DNA from: Lineus longissimus | Taxonomy: Eukaryota > Nemertea > Pilidiophora > Heteronemertea > Lineidae | Reading direction: 5' to 3' | DNA: 64,000 bases | Assembly (NCBI RefSeq): GCF_910592395.1 | Contig: NC_088323.1 | Coordinates: 7,750,001-7,814,000, forward strand | In this document: in pieces, positions 24,965-37,300 of the stretch | Layout of the letters: each line of letters opens with the position of its first letter | Numbering within the stretch: the stretch's first letter is position 1 | Position numbers and translations under genes: made by a program | The notes under the pieces: generated by a model | The model's input: the letters and a program-made list of their open reading frames with translations, nothing else | The model's database searches: none | What the model was told of the DNA's origin: nothing

Positions 24965-27900
24965 ATGGCTTCCCAAATTTCTAGTCAACAGAAATCTCCC
25001 GATATTTTGGACCAGGAATTCGAGCAGTTTGCCTCGGAAGTTGTTGATTTCAGCTCACAGTATGCTGGAGAGATCGGTCTAAGTTATTCAGCCAAAAATT
25101 TGGCTGGTGCTAGTGAAATATATCCAAAATATGGTGACTTTACACAGGCTTGTGTTTTGGTTAGTTTGTTTTGAGTTGTTCACTTCATGATGTACCACTT
25201 CCTCTTCCAGTCCACGGTTGTCACTTTCCCCACCGCCCTGACCCTTGGCCTTGTCTCCTTCACTAATATGTAAAGAGCAATCTCTAGTGAACTCACACAA
25301 CTGTTTGACATGGGGGAGCCCCCAAACCCCCGTCCTTCTGACATATATAGCCAGTACGGTAGTTGATAAAGCTTGGAATCAGTGAAACCTTGGAACCAGT
25401 GATAAACCTTGGAATCAGTCCTAAAAATGCATAAAAACATGAAATAATGCCATTCGAACCTAACGTGGTTACGAATCAACATTTGGAGCTTATTCTTACA
25501 TGATCAGATCAGAATTTTATGGTAATTTAGAAATCTGTCGCATATCCGATTCAATAGTCTATATTTTAAAACAACCCAGTTGTACCTCGCCTCCAGTGTA
25601 CAGTACTGATCTCCCAAATATGGGAAGACACGCCCACCACACACCCATAATATGGACCAATAGCGCTCCGCTTATAAATACGCCACCACCACACGGGGCC
25701 TTTTCGATCAGACGAGTTGCTTGGGAAGTTGGGGGCCTGTCATGCATTATGCATGGATAAGGTTGACGACTATGTCTAGGCCTAATTGTCTATGATTGAC
25801 TGATATTTTATAACAAACGATGAATAAAAGAAGCCTAGTCATGTATGTTTATTACCGAAGTTTGCGGATGAAAATTTCCTTCGCCGTGAGCGATTTCTTA
25901 CATCTTCCAGTACGCATCGAGGGATGCAGAGATCTTTGTGACGTCACCAGTTCTAAGCGGGTTTTTTTATTCACGTGTGTGTTTGTCCTATGATCTCGTG
26001 CATCTAGTACCGAGCATAATACTTTATCGTCTATGGAATACAAAACAATCATAAAAACTAATTTTTGCTTCCATTGAAGAGAAATAAAATATTTTAACGA
26101 CCACAGCGCATTGCCAATTGATGACGTCATCCTCCACATTAAAAATGTTGGCTTCTGAACTAACTGGCAAATTGCTATCAATAAAGTCAGCTGGGACGAG
26201 ACTGTCAGTTGGGAGGGTATAAATCGTGGAAGGAACGCACCCGATTTCCCGCGCTATTTGCACAGTGATTCCATGGTTTACATTGAATATTCCAAGGTTT
26301 ATCAGTGTTTCCAAGGTTTCACTAATTCCATACTTTATCAACTACCAGCCAGTACATTGGGGGATGAGTCCCCCAAACCCCCTTCTGACATATATAGCCA
26401 GTACATTGGGGGATGAGTCCCCCAAACCCCCTCCCCGTTCTCTGAAAGTGACAGGTTTTAGTCAGTACATTGGGGGGAAGGCCCCCCCCCCACCCCCCCC
26501 CCCCCCCATTGGACTCTAAAAATAGAATTCCTTGGAGACGCTGAACAATAAGGCCCCATAAAGAAATAGTCCCTGCCCCGGTAGCTGTCTCATATCTGCT
26601 GAAAGAAGCAGCTCTTTGTGGTGAAATAATAATTGAATGCATGTCATGACACCCAGGAGCTTTTTCTCATTTCTGAAACAGTTGCATGGTTGGAATGAAT
26701 TGCCAAATCAGTCCGTCAAATCTCTATGCAATGAAAATTGAAATGTCACAACTGTCTCCACCGACGTTGTCCTGTATGTCCTAGCAGACGATTTTTAAAT
26801 AAATGATGTGATTGATATACCATTGGAATGAATTATTTCTTCAATGATATGAAAGTTGAAAACCCTCTGACATGTCTGAGTACAAAAATGCAGAGGCAAG
26901 ACACATCATGCATGTCATGACACCCAGGAGCTTTTTCTCATTTCTGAAACAGTTGCATGGTTGGAATGAATTTCCAAATCAGTCCGTCAAATCTCTATCC
27001 AAATGGAACTTTAAGACCACTCTATAATTGTGCAGTAGTGTTAAAACTGACTTTTTTGAAGTAAAGTACGTAAATCGAGAAGAAGAGGACGTTTGCTTTG
27101 GTCTGCAATAAAATGTCACATCTGTCTCCGCCGACGTTGTTGTCCTGTATGTTCTAGCAGACGATTTTTAGATACACTTCAAGACAGTGGCGCCGGTGTG
27201 AATAAATCTACTTGCGTGATTGGTCAATGGCTCATGACGTCATGAAATAATTGCGTCAACAACGGGAATCATGGTAACTGTGGTTGCGGTGCGTCGTGAA
27301 AGCAGGATCGGCAAGCGCGGCCCGTATGGAATGCAACAAACTGTACCGGAACCGGGACTGTCATGGGTCTGCACAAATTTTTTCAGATTCGATGGACATG
27401 ATGGATATATGAATTTTGTTTACACTTTATACACACGTAACCATTACACTCACTACGTTGTGTGAGTTATAAAGTCAAGTTTTGACTCTGTAAAAAAATT
27501 ACATGAATAGGCCTCTTCAAAGAAGACAATTCGGCGCCAAAACAAGTCAAATGCGCGCACTCTGAGACAGAGAGTCCCACACGGGTGCGTAAGAAAGCAG
27601 GAACGGACCGAAACAGAGTTAAAATTTGCCGAAACGGAGCTTCTAGTGGTTTTAAATGGCATCTATAGGCAAGATAGGGCCCCTGAATTATAAATTATGT
27701 TCATATAATGAAGATTAGTCTTCTTTTCCATGATAGCCCCTAAATATTTAATGAGGACTAAATTTACTTTCACACAGAGCTGAAGTGACGTCATCAGTTC
27801 TTGTGCAGTATAAGCGCCGTCTGCTACTGGAATCGGCCTCGACCAAATCGGGCAATATCATCAATATCACGATGGAAAAGAAGTCTGATCTTCATTATAT

Positions 27901-28278
27901 ATTATATAATTCAGGGGCCCTATCTTGCCTATAGATGCCATTTAAAACCACTAGAAGCTCCGTTTCGGCAAATTTTAACTCCGATCCGGCCCGTTTTGGT
28001 TCGTTTCGGTCCGTTCCTGCTTTCTTATGAACCGGTCCCACACCTAGGCCTATATACATGACATAGTGGTCTCCAACCCTCTGGTGAAAATCCTATAGGG
28101 TTGCAACGCCAGGACCCAGTAGCGATTGATTGATGGATTGGATACTAGAAATGAATGCATGAACTTTTCTGAAGAAAGGCAGGGGCACTTTTACTGGAGG
28201 GGCAGGGTGTTACACTGTTATTTTTTTAGCTCACCTCTTAGCAGAGGTGAGCTTATCCCATACCGTGGCGTCCGTCGT

Positions 28279-28331
<53 letters not shown>

Positions 28332-31300
28332 CGTCGTCCGTTAGCAGGGCACGTTTCGTAACTGTTAGAGCTATTGAGTTGAAACTTGGTACACATGTAC
28401 CCTTATGTAATGACACCTGGGAGACCAAGTTTCGGTCCGATTCGTTTCATGGTTTGGCCACCAGGGGGCCAAACGTTAAAAGTGAAAATATGCAATATCT
28501 CCCTTAATAGTAGTCGGGAAATTTTGAAAAAAATATGGTAGGTACTTCTAGCAAAGGTGCATCATATATCCTCCGGGTTTTTGATTTGACCTCCTTTTCA
28601 AGGTCACAGAGGTCAAATGGTGTAAATTGGCCGTTAGGATGTAACGATGGCACGTTTCTAAACTGCAATGACTATTGATACCAAATTTGGTACACATTTA
28701 CCCCTTAGTCAGGTGATCTCAGGGACCGAAGTTTGGTCCAATATGATTCACCACTTGACCACCAGGGGGCAAAATCCAAAAACCTTAAAAATGTGATTAT
28801 TCCTTAACTTCTTGCCCGATTGCCACCAATTTGATATCATGGCTACATCTAACCACTATACAGTATATGTCACACAGGTTTTTAATTTGACCTTCTTGTC
28901 AAGGTCACAGAGGTCAAATGGCGTAAATTCGCCGTCGGGCCGTAACTATGGCACGTTTCTTAACTGCAATGACTATTGATCACAAATTAAGTACACATGT
29001 ACCCCTTGGTCAGGTGATCTCAGGTACCGAAGTTTGGTGCGATCTGATTTGCCGTTTGGCCTCCAGGGAGGGGGCCAAATCCTAAATTCTTCAAAATGCC
29101 ATTATTCCTAGTAATGACTTGCCCGATTGGCACCAATTTTATATCATAGGTACATCTAATTCTAACAACCATTCAATGTGTCACCCGGGTCTTCTTTGAT
29201 TTGACCTACTTTTCAAGGTCACAGAGGTCGAATGTACTGTAAATTGGCCATTTTGGGGAAATTGTAATTGCTTGGACCTACATCAAACCTAACACTACAT
29301 GACACAAGACCATGCTCGTTATCCATCTTTCCTCCACATGAGGTGAGCACAATGGCCCTGGCCATTTCATTAGGTAAAGCAGAAATGCCAACTTCCAATC
29401 CAGTCCCTGATGTGACAGTGTTATCTGGTCTTCATTTAGTCCAAGGTATAACACTTCTCCACTTCCTGTACTAGGCAAGAACCATTTTCATGAAGGGAAA
29501 TAGAAACAAAGCGTCTATATTCAGAGGCCTAATACATGTCATTGTTTCTATTTCAGCGAACATATGGACCCTGGTGGAAGTTAGCACCTTCCTATGCTGG
29601 TCAGATACCAAGAGTTCCATCCAAATTCGTTAGCCAAGATTACATAGGTGAGTTCAGTGGTATGACAGTTCAAAAGAATTCTTCAACAATTCAAAGAACA
29701 TCAGATTTTCTCCTATGCGTTGCAAAAATCCTCACGCAGCTGTTCAAAGAATTATCTTGTTCACAAAGTTCCTGCGCTGCTTTAGCTCTGGTCAACTGGT
29801 TCCATTTTGAATGCAATTTTGCATCATCTTCAAACATTTCCAAAAATCTAATCTATGAGTAAGGTAGAAGTGTGGGCCTACATTCAACGGGACCCAAATA
29901 TATTCTTCCTCTTGCAGATTTGTCTTTCGACACTCCAGTGATACCGACCAAAATTGAGATCTATGAAACTTACAACCCTGGAGCTGTTTCAAGAATTGTC
30001 GCTTGCATTTCTCCAGAACAGTCAGGAAATGGTGATAAAAAATTGTGAGTTCTTTTTTGTTTAGTTTTATGGTGAAACAAAGCTATTGTAAAGCATATAA
30101 CCTGATAACTCCCAAAATGCATAAATGGAATTGGACAGGTCAACCAAGGCGTTGGTCGAATTTAAAGGCAGAAGTATTTGACGGACACTGGCGCAAATGC
30201 CCTAGACATAAATGCCTTCAATTTTTGTCAGGGGCATGATAACAGATCGTGCGTTATTATAACTTGCACAGAGGCATCAGGTCAAACATTTAATGACCAA
30301 GTTAACTTTTTTCAGGTGGATGACACTGTGGTCCGGTCAGCCTAAACCTGTCCCAAGGAGGTCCAGGATCTTCTCTCCGTCTTTAGCTCTGATACCTTAC
30401 CCTGTCAAGTAGGTAAACCTATTGTGATAAGTCTGCATTATTTAATCATTTTGTGGTATGCACGTGGGGCCAGAATTTTAGCCTCGCCACAAAGGCTGGA
30501 CTCTGCCGACTTAGGTTAACTTAGACAGGCATTTACTGCCCGAGTTTTATATCAGAGTTATCATTCTTTCACCTAGACTGATTGCTTACCAGCGCTAAGG
30601 AGACCAGTCCCCCCCCCCCCCCGAATCAGGTTCGACTGCTTCCCACTGGTAGTCTGTAAACCATTACAGGATACCAGTGGTAAGCAGTCAAACATGTAGA
30701 AATGAAATGGCCAGGGCCATTGCGCTCACCTCATGTGGAGGAAAGATGGATAAAGAGCATGATATTGTGTCATGTAGTGTTAGGTTTGATGTAGGTCCAA
30801 GCAATTACAATTTCCCAAAAATGGCCAATTTACAGTACATTCGACCTCTGTGACCTTGAAAAGTAGGTCAAATCAAAGAAGACCCGGGTGACACATTGAA
30901 TGGTTGTTAGAATTAGATGTACCTATGATATAAAATTGGTGCCAATCGGGCAAGTCATTACTAGGAATAATGGCATTTTGAAGAATTTAGGATTTGGCCC
31001 CCTCCCTGGAGGCCAAACGGCAAATCAGATCGCACCAAACTTCGGTACCTGAGATCACCTGACCAAGGGGTACATGTGTACTTAATTTGTGATCAATAGT
31101 CATTGCAGTTTAGAAACGTGCCATAGTTACGGCCTGACGGCGAATTTACGCCATTTGACCTCTGTGACCTTGACAAGAAGGTCAAATTAAAAACCTGTGT
31201 GACATAAACTGTATGGTGGTTAGATGTGCCCATGATATCAAATTGGTGGCAATCGGGCAAGATGTTAAGGAATAATCACATCTTTAAGGTTTTTGGATTT

Positions 31301-34300
31301 TGCCCCCTGGTGGTCAAGTGGTGAATCATATCGGACCAAACTTTGGTCCCTGAGATCACCTGACTAATGGGTAAATGTGTACCAAATTTGGTATCAATAG
31401 TCATTGCAGTTTAGAAATGTGCCATCGTTACATCCTAATGGCCAATTTACACCATTTGACCTCTGTGACCTTGAAAAGGAGGTCAAATCAAAAACCCGGA
31501 GGATATATGATGCACCTTTGCTAGAAGTACCTACCATATTTTTTTCAAAATTTCCCGACTACTATTAAGGGAGATATTGCATATTTTCACTTTTAACGTT
31601 TGGCCCCCTGGTGGCCAAACCATGAAACGAATCGGACCGAAACTTGGTCTCCCAGGTGTCATTACATAAGGGTACATGTGTACCAAGTTTCAACTCAATA
31701 GCTCTAACAGTTACGAAACGTGCCCTGCTAACGGACGACGGACGACGACGACGACGACGACGACGACGGACAACGGACGCCACGGTATGGGATAAGCTCA
31801 CCTCTGCTAAGAGGTGAGCTAAAAAGGAATGAGAGTGCTCTATGATTTTAGCACAAATTTTATGGATATGCAACTGGATTCGATGATATCGGACATTTGA
31901 AACCCCAGAAATAAATAACTTTGCCTTGTTTGACTGTCTGTTTCAGGTTTCTGCGATTAGAGTTCTGTTGTACACTGTGCGATTACTATACGGAACTGGA
32001 TGCTGTGAAACTCACAGGCAAAAGATGCAGTGACGAGTACATTAGCAAAATTATCAAGATTCTTAATAAAGAACGTGATGTGCTGAGTCTTGATGAGCAC
32101 CAGGAGTCCATGTCGGGTATGATGCAGTGGCTGTCTCTGGGCTCTGGTTCCAGTGATCCGCCTGAAGGATACTTTAGTTTACTTCCAGTAAGTCGAGTAC
32201 GACAGTGCAATGGTTGATAGTACTTGTGGCAGTCATCCTAAACCTCATGGTCTTATAATTTCTTTGAATATAGGTTATGAATACTGCTAAATATATTACT
32301 ATATACGTGTACATACATGTCTCTTATCAAAGGAAGAGTTAGGACAAATTATAGACTTCCTTTGCACTATTTAATAATACATAAGATACGTTTTTGTAAT
32401 GCACTTAAGGTTCAAAGACAAGTTGATCTGCACTGTGCACAACAATCTGTACTAGTTTTGTACGAATAAACATACAAATTGCTATTATATTGCCATACAG
32501 TGGAACCTCCCTTAGCAGACACCCCTCTATTAAGGACAACCTCTCTATCAAGGACACTAGGTTTGGTCCCAAATTAGTTGTTTCCATTAATTTGACCTCT
32601 CTAATCAGGACACCTCTCTATTAAGGACAGCACTTGTCAGTCCCAAGGGTGTCCTTAATACAGAGGTTCTGCACTATATTGCTATTATTGCTTTTTGTTG
32701 TGTTCCATTTCAAGCAAACAGACTTTGTGGGCCGTGCTTATCTTGACAGTGTTCAGGTATCCTATTCTATGTCCCTTTACATTATGGTATAAATGCTTGT
32801 ACATTTATTTTTTCTGTGTCTGTATTTCAGGAAGAAGTTATCCAGAAAATCTTTAGCTTTCTCGATCTCAGGACGTTGTGCAAAATAGTCTCCACTTGCA
32901 AGTAAGTTGACTGAGAAGTGTTGGGGTCACTGTCGATGACATCCTTGTTCTTGTACCAAACATTGTGTAACCGGATTTTCAGTTGGTAAAGTATGACCCA
33001 CGCATGGTAAATAGACCCTCATCTTTAGTCAAGCCCTGCAGTAAGCCCTGGAGCATACTTTAAGGATACCTACCACCCGCCATAGAAGGGCGCTATTTTC
33101 AGCTCTCCATTACACAGAAACCAAGCTCCAGTGTTGAATGAGATAAGCATGTTTTTATTTGTTTTCAAGTGGCAGTGTGGTTGGAAATGACGTTTTTATG
33201 TATTTTGGCTTTATTTCCTTTGAAACCAATTCAAAATGTCATTTCCTATAACATATTAAAAGGAGGCTTTTTAAAGCATGCTTATCTCTCTCCAAGGCAC
33301 CATCTTTCTATCTGTTGGTGATAATACAATTATAGGGTTTTAATCCAACTGTTCAGGGTTTACATGTACATTGATGCTCCCATTCGTGGTCCAATGATGA
33401 AGTCATTAACAAAAAAGGGTGGGAGTTAGTCATGATTTTGTTATTCTAATTTCAGACTCTTCCAGAAACATGCATATGACCCTTTGCATTTCACTGTTGT
33501 TAATGCTCAGCCTTATTGGGCAACGGTAAGTCAAATCTCCTATAGACCGCAATCCTGTCACCTAAGCTTTGACTGTCAAAGTTTTAGTCAGATGATTTTT
33601 GCAGCACTGAATGGAGTCGATTTTGGCCATCGGTAAGCCAGCTTTAAAGTTGAATATGTCGACAAGCTGCTGCTTGATCTATCCAGCCTTGTCCTATGGA
33701 GAAATGTCACTGCTTGCTGAAGCACTCTTTCATTCCACAGACGCATTTTGAAATGGAGACAGTATGCATGTTTCCGTCCCCATAAACAAAAGCAACTGAG
33801 TTGCTGCTTTGGACACTTTTCTTGTCGATACATTTGGCTTAAAGGGACACTATAGGCAGCTGCTAGGTAGGCAAGATAAAGTTACACAGTGTCTGTAATA
33901 GGGGTCTCTCCCATCACACATTATGTCAAAACTATTCACGCTTGCACAACGAATATATTAAGAGCTGAATCAAACATGACCCAGAGCCGTTACTGTGCAT
34001 ATTAGTCACCCGAAGATGGCCAATTTAACCCCACTGCTCCTGCCTATAGTCCCCCTTTAACTTTCCCCTTACTCCCATTCCCCAAAGGGTTTTGGAGAGA
34101 AACTGAATAAGTTAGTTTCCTTTGACCTTACAAACTTTTTCTGTGGTCTCTATAGAACAATATTATCAATCATGTTTCTTTTTCAGATGAGTGATAATGG
34201 TTTAGATAGCCTTCACAGTCGATGTAAGCTGCTGAGAAGACTCAGTCTTTCTTGGTGTGGAAATTATGGCCACATCACTCAAGATGGACTTAATAGGTAA

Positions 34301-37300
34301 GGATTGTTCAGTGTTTATATTAACTGTTCGTTCTATCAAGCCATAATTCTAACCATTGATCTACTAAACACACGCATCTGCCCAATGTATTACTTCAAAA
34401 TATCCTTGAATTCATCCAGGCCTCACATCAAGGGATACCTGCGAAACCTTCCTCTGATCGGGAAATATGTGACAATATAAATTTAGTTTTTAGACAATCA
34501 ATGTTAATCATCCATCACCTTGACGTTACAAATGGTTCCATCACTCTTATTCAGAAGTCAGACGTCTGACCGACCGCTAGATGTCGTATCAGCCAGACAC
34601 TTATCCCTCATGTGACTTAGTCTAGTCTTGATTCATATTGATGATCATATCTTAAATCTAAATCACATCTTGCTGTCCAACGTCTTAACTTAAAATAATA
34701 TTACATGTAATAACATTGAGTTCTTATATAGCGCTTTTCCACGTTTCCCTGTTCAAAGCGCTTTTTTGGTTATCATACTATTTATACCCTGGTCCAGAAA
34801 TCGATTGGGGGTTTCAAGAAGCAACCCGGCGCTGACTTGAACTCGACCAGTAGGGGAACTAAGCAGTGACTCGGCCGGGAGTCGAACTCACGACCTCTTG
34901 GTCATTAGGCCGACTTTCTTCCACTGGGCTACCGCTGCCCGTGGAACCATTTGAAACATAAGGTGATGATTAACATTGATTGTGTCAAAACTTACTTTCT
35001 ATCAAGCGAGCGATATGTGGCTGAAATATATCATCATGAATCTCACTGAGAAACTAATTGGAGGTTTTAGGGGCTGGGCAATTGGGGCACTAATGCCACA
35101 TCAAGACCTGAAGAGCCCGTGTTCAGAAGAATTTCATGTAATAAATTGATTTGTGTCAGTTTCTAATTTGATAACAATGGTTCCAGATTCCTCCGTGTTT
35201 GTGGGATGATGGTGACAGATCTACGATTAGCCTGCTGTAAATTTGTGGATGACAAAGTCTTAAAAACGATCGTGGAGTGCTGTCCAAAGCTGAGAGGTAG
35301 GTTGTAATAAACATGTACTTGTCTTCGAGATCCGGTTTCTGTAGTTTTTTTTACCAAAGACCTAAAACTAATTGGACATAGACTATAAAATCCATGCATT
35401 TCAATACAGTGGAACCTCCCTTAGCGGACACCTCTCTATCAAGGACACTAAATTCAGTCCCAGATTGGTTCTTTCCATTCAATTTGACCTCTCTAATCAG
35501 GACATCTTTCTATTAAGGACAGCACTTGTCAGTCCCGAGGGTGTCCTTAATAGAGGTTCTATTGGGGCAAATAGCTTAAATTTTGGAAAGCAGTTATACT
35601 TTTAGATAGTATGAAGTGCATATGCTTAGCAAAGCTTTGCAGTATTTTAACTGTTTTGTTAGTAACAATTGTTGTATAGTAATTGTAAAACCTTTCTTAT
35701 GAGTAGCACTGTAATGTGTAATTCTTGGAATTAAGTGTGCGGGGTTATTGGAATTGGGTTCAGATAAGATACTGGTGGATAATCGTGAAAAATTCCCACG
35801 GTCTACTTATAATTCTCCATTCTCCCCAGCTTGATCAATTACGTCAGCGTTGATGCGGCTCCTCATTGGATGGAGACGCATCAACGCTGCCCCCTGATTG
35901 GTGCAGACAAAGCTGTATGTGGATATAAAACAGCGTGTACGCACGCTCTGGGTAGATAGTTAGTTATTCCAGTTATTCCAGTCTCCCGAGTCTTTCTAGT
36001 CATGTGCTCGAATTGTCATCCCGACAAACTACTTTATCAACTATGACTTTGGCGTGTCAAATCTTGTGAAACAGTTTTAGAAAAGGATCCGGACGTTAGA
36101 AGGCAAATTCAGGATTCTTACTTTTGTAACCTGTGAAAATATAACACAATCTTAAGCATGTGTGGCGATCGCATAAGATTGTCTCATACAACTACAGTTG
36201 TCGCAAAAACACTTGACATAATTATCTGTTCAGTTTAATAGGAGTCATTTGGGGTATTGGCCTGGTGACTCCATCTTCGGCCAGAAATACAGTCCAACGT
36301 AAGCTGTGCATGTTTCTCACTTGGTGGGGTTTTTTGCTTGCCGTGGCAAAGACACCAGATACAAGGTGCCTGGGTTACGTCACGTACAGAAGACAACAAA
36401 TTCATTCACTGACTGCTGGGACTCGTTTCTTTCAGAGATCGATCTCCACAGCTGCCCGATATCGGATTGGACGCCGCTTCTGTCTGTGAATCTCACACGA
36501 TTGAATCTCTACAGGTCACAAATCGATGGAGATTCATTAAAAAAAATACTAAGGTAACATGATTTGTTTCCTCTAAGGTGGTGTAGGCATTAGCTCCGCA
36601 TCCAATTGGTAGTCCTTTATATCGAGATTCTACTGTGATTGCTTCAGTTCTTTATAGTCTGAGATATGTCAGTGAGATTTAGACCATGCTGCTGGGTGCA
36701 GAGAGATTCTACTGTGATTGCTTCAGTTCTTTATAGTCTGAGATATGTCAGTGAGATTTAGGCCATGCTGCTGGGTGCAGAGAGATTCTACTGTGATTGC
36801 TTCAGTTCTTTAAAGTCTGGGATATGTCAATGAGATTTAGGCCATGCTGCTGGGTGCAGAGAGATTCTACTGTAATTGCTTCAGTTCTTTATAGTCTGAG
36901 ATATGTCAATGAGATTTAGGCCATGCTGCTGGGTGCAGAGAGATTCTACTGTGATTGCTTCAGTTCTTTAAAGTCTGGGATATGTCAATGAGATTTAGGC
37001 CATGCTGCTGGGTGCAGAGAGATTCTACTGTGATTGCTTCAGTTCTTTATAGTCTGAGATATGTCAATGAGATTTAGGCCATGCTGCTGGGTGCAGAGAT
37101 ATTCTACTGTAATTGCTTCAGTTCTTTATAGTCTGAGATATGTCAATGAGATTTAGGCCATGCTGCTGGGTGCAGAGAGATTCTACTGTGATTGCTTCAG
37201 TTCTTTATAGTCTGAGATATGTCAATGAGATTTAGGCCATGCTGCTGGGTGCAGAGATATTCTACTGTAATTGCTTCAGTTCTTTATAGTCTGAGATATG

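Noticed and set aside
28231-28507. Poly-Ser and poly-Arg open frames
   Set aside because: They are produced by the (TCG)n tract of a repeat element, with mirror frames in the inverted copy at 31565-31873.
34866-34941. Possible true tRNA gene
   Set aside because: Boxes A and B are present, but acceptor-stem pairing is lacking and the element continues into a SINE body and tail.
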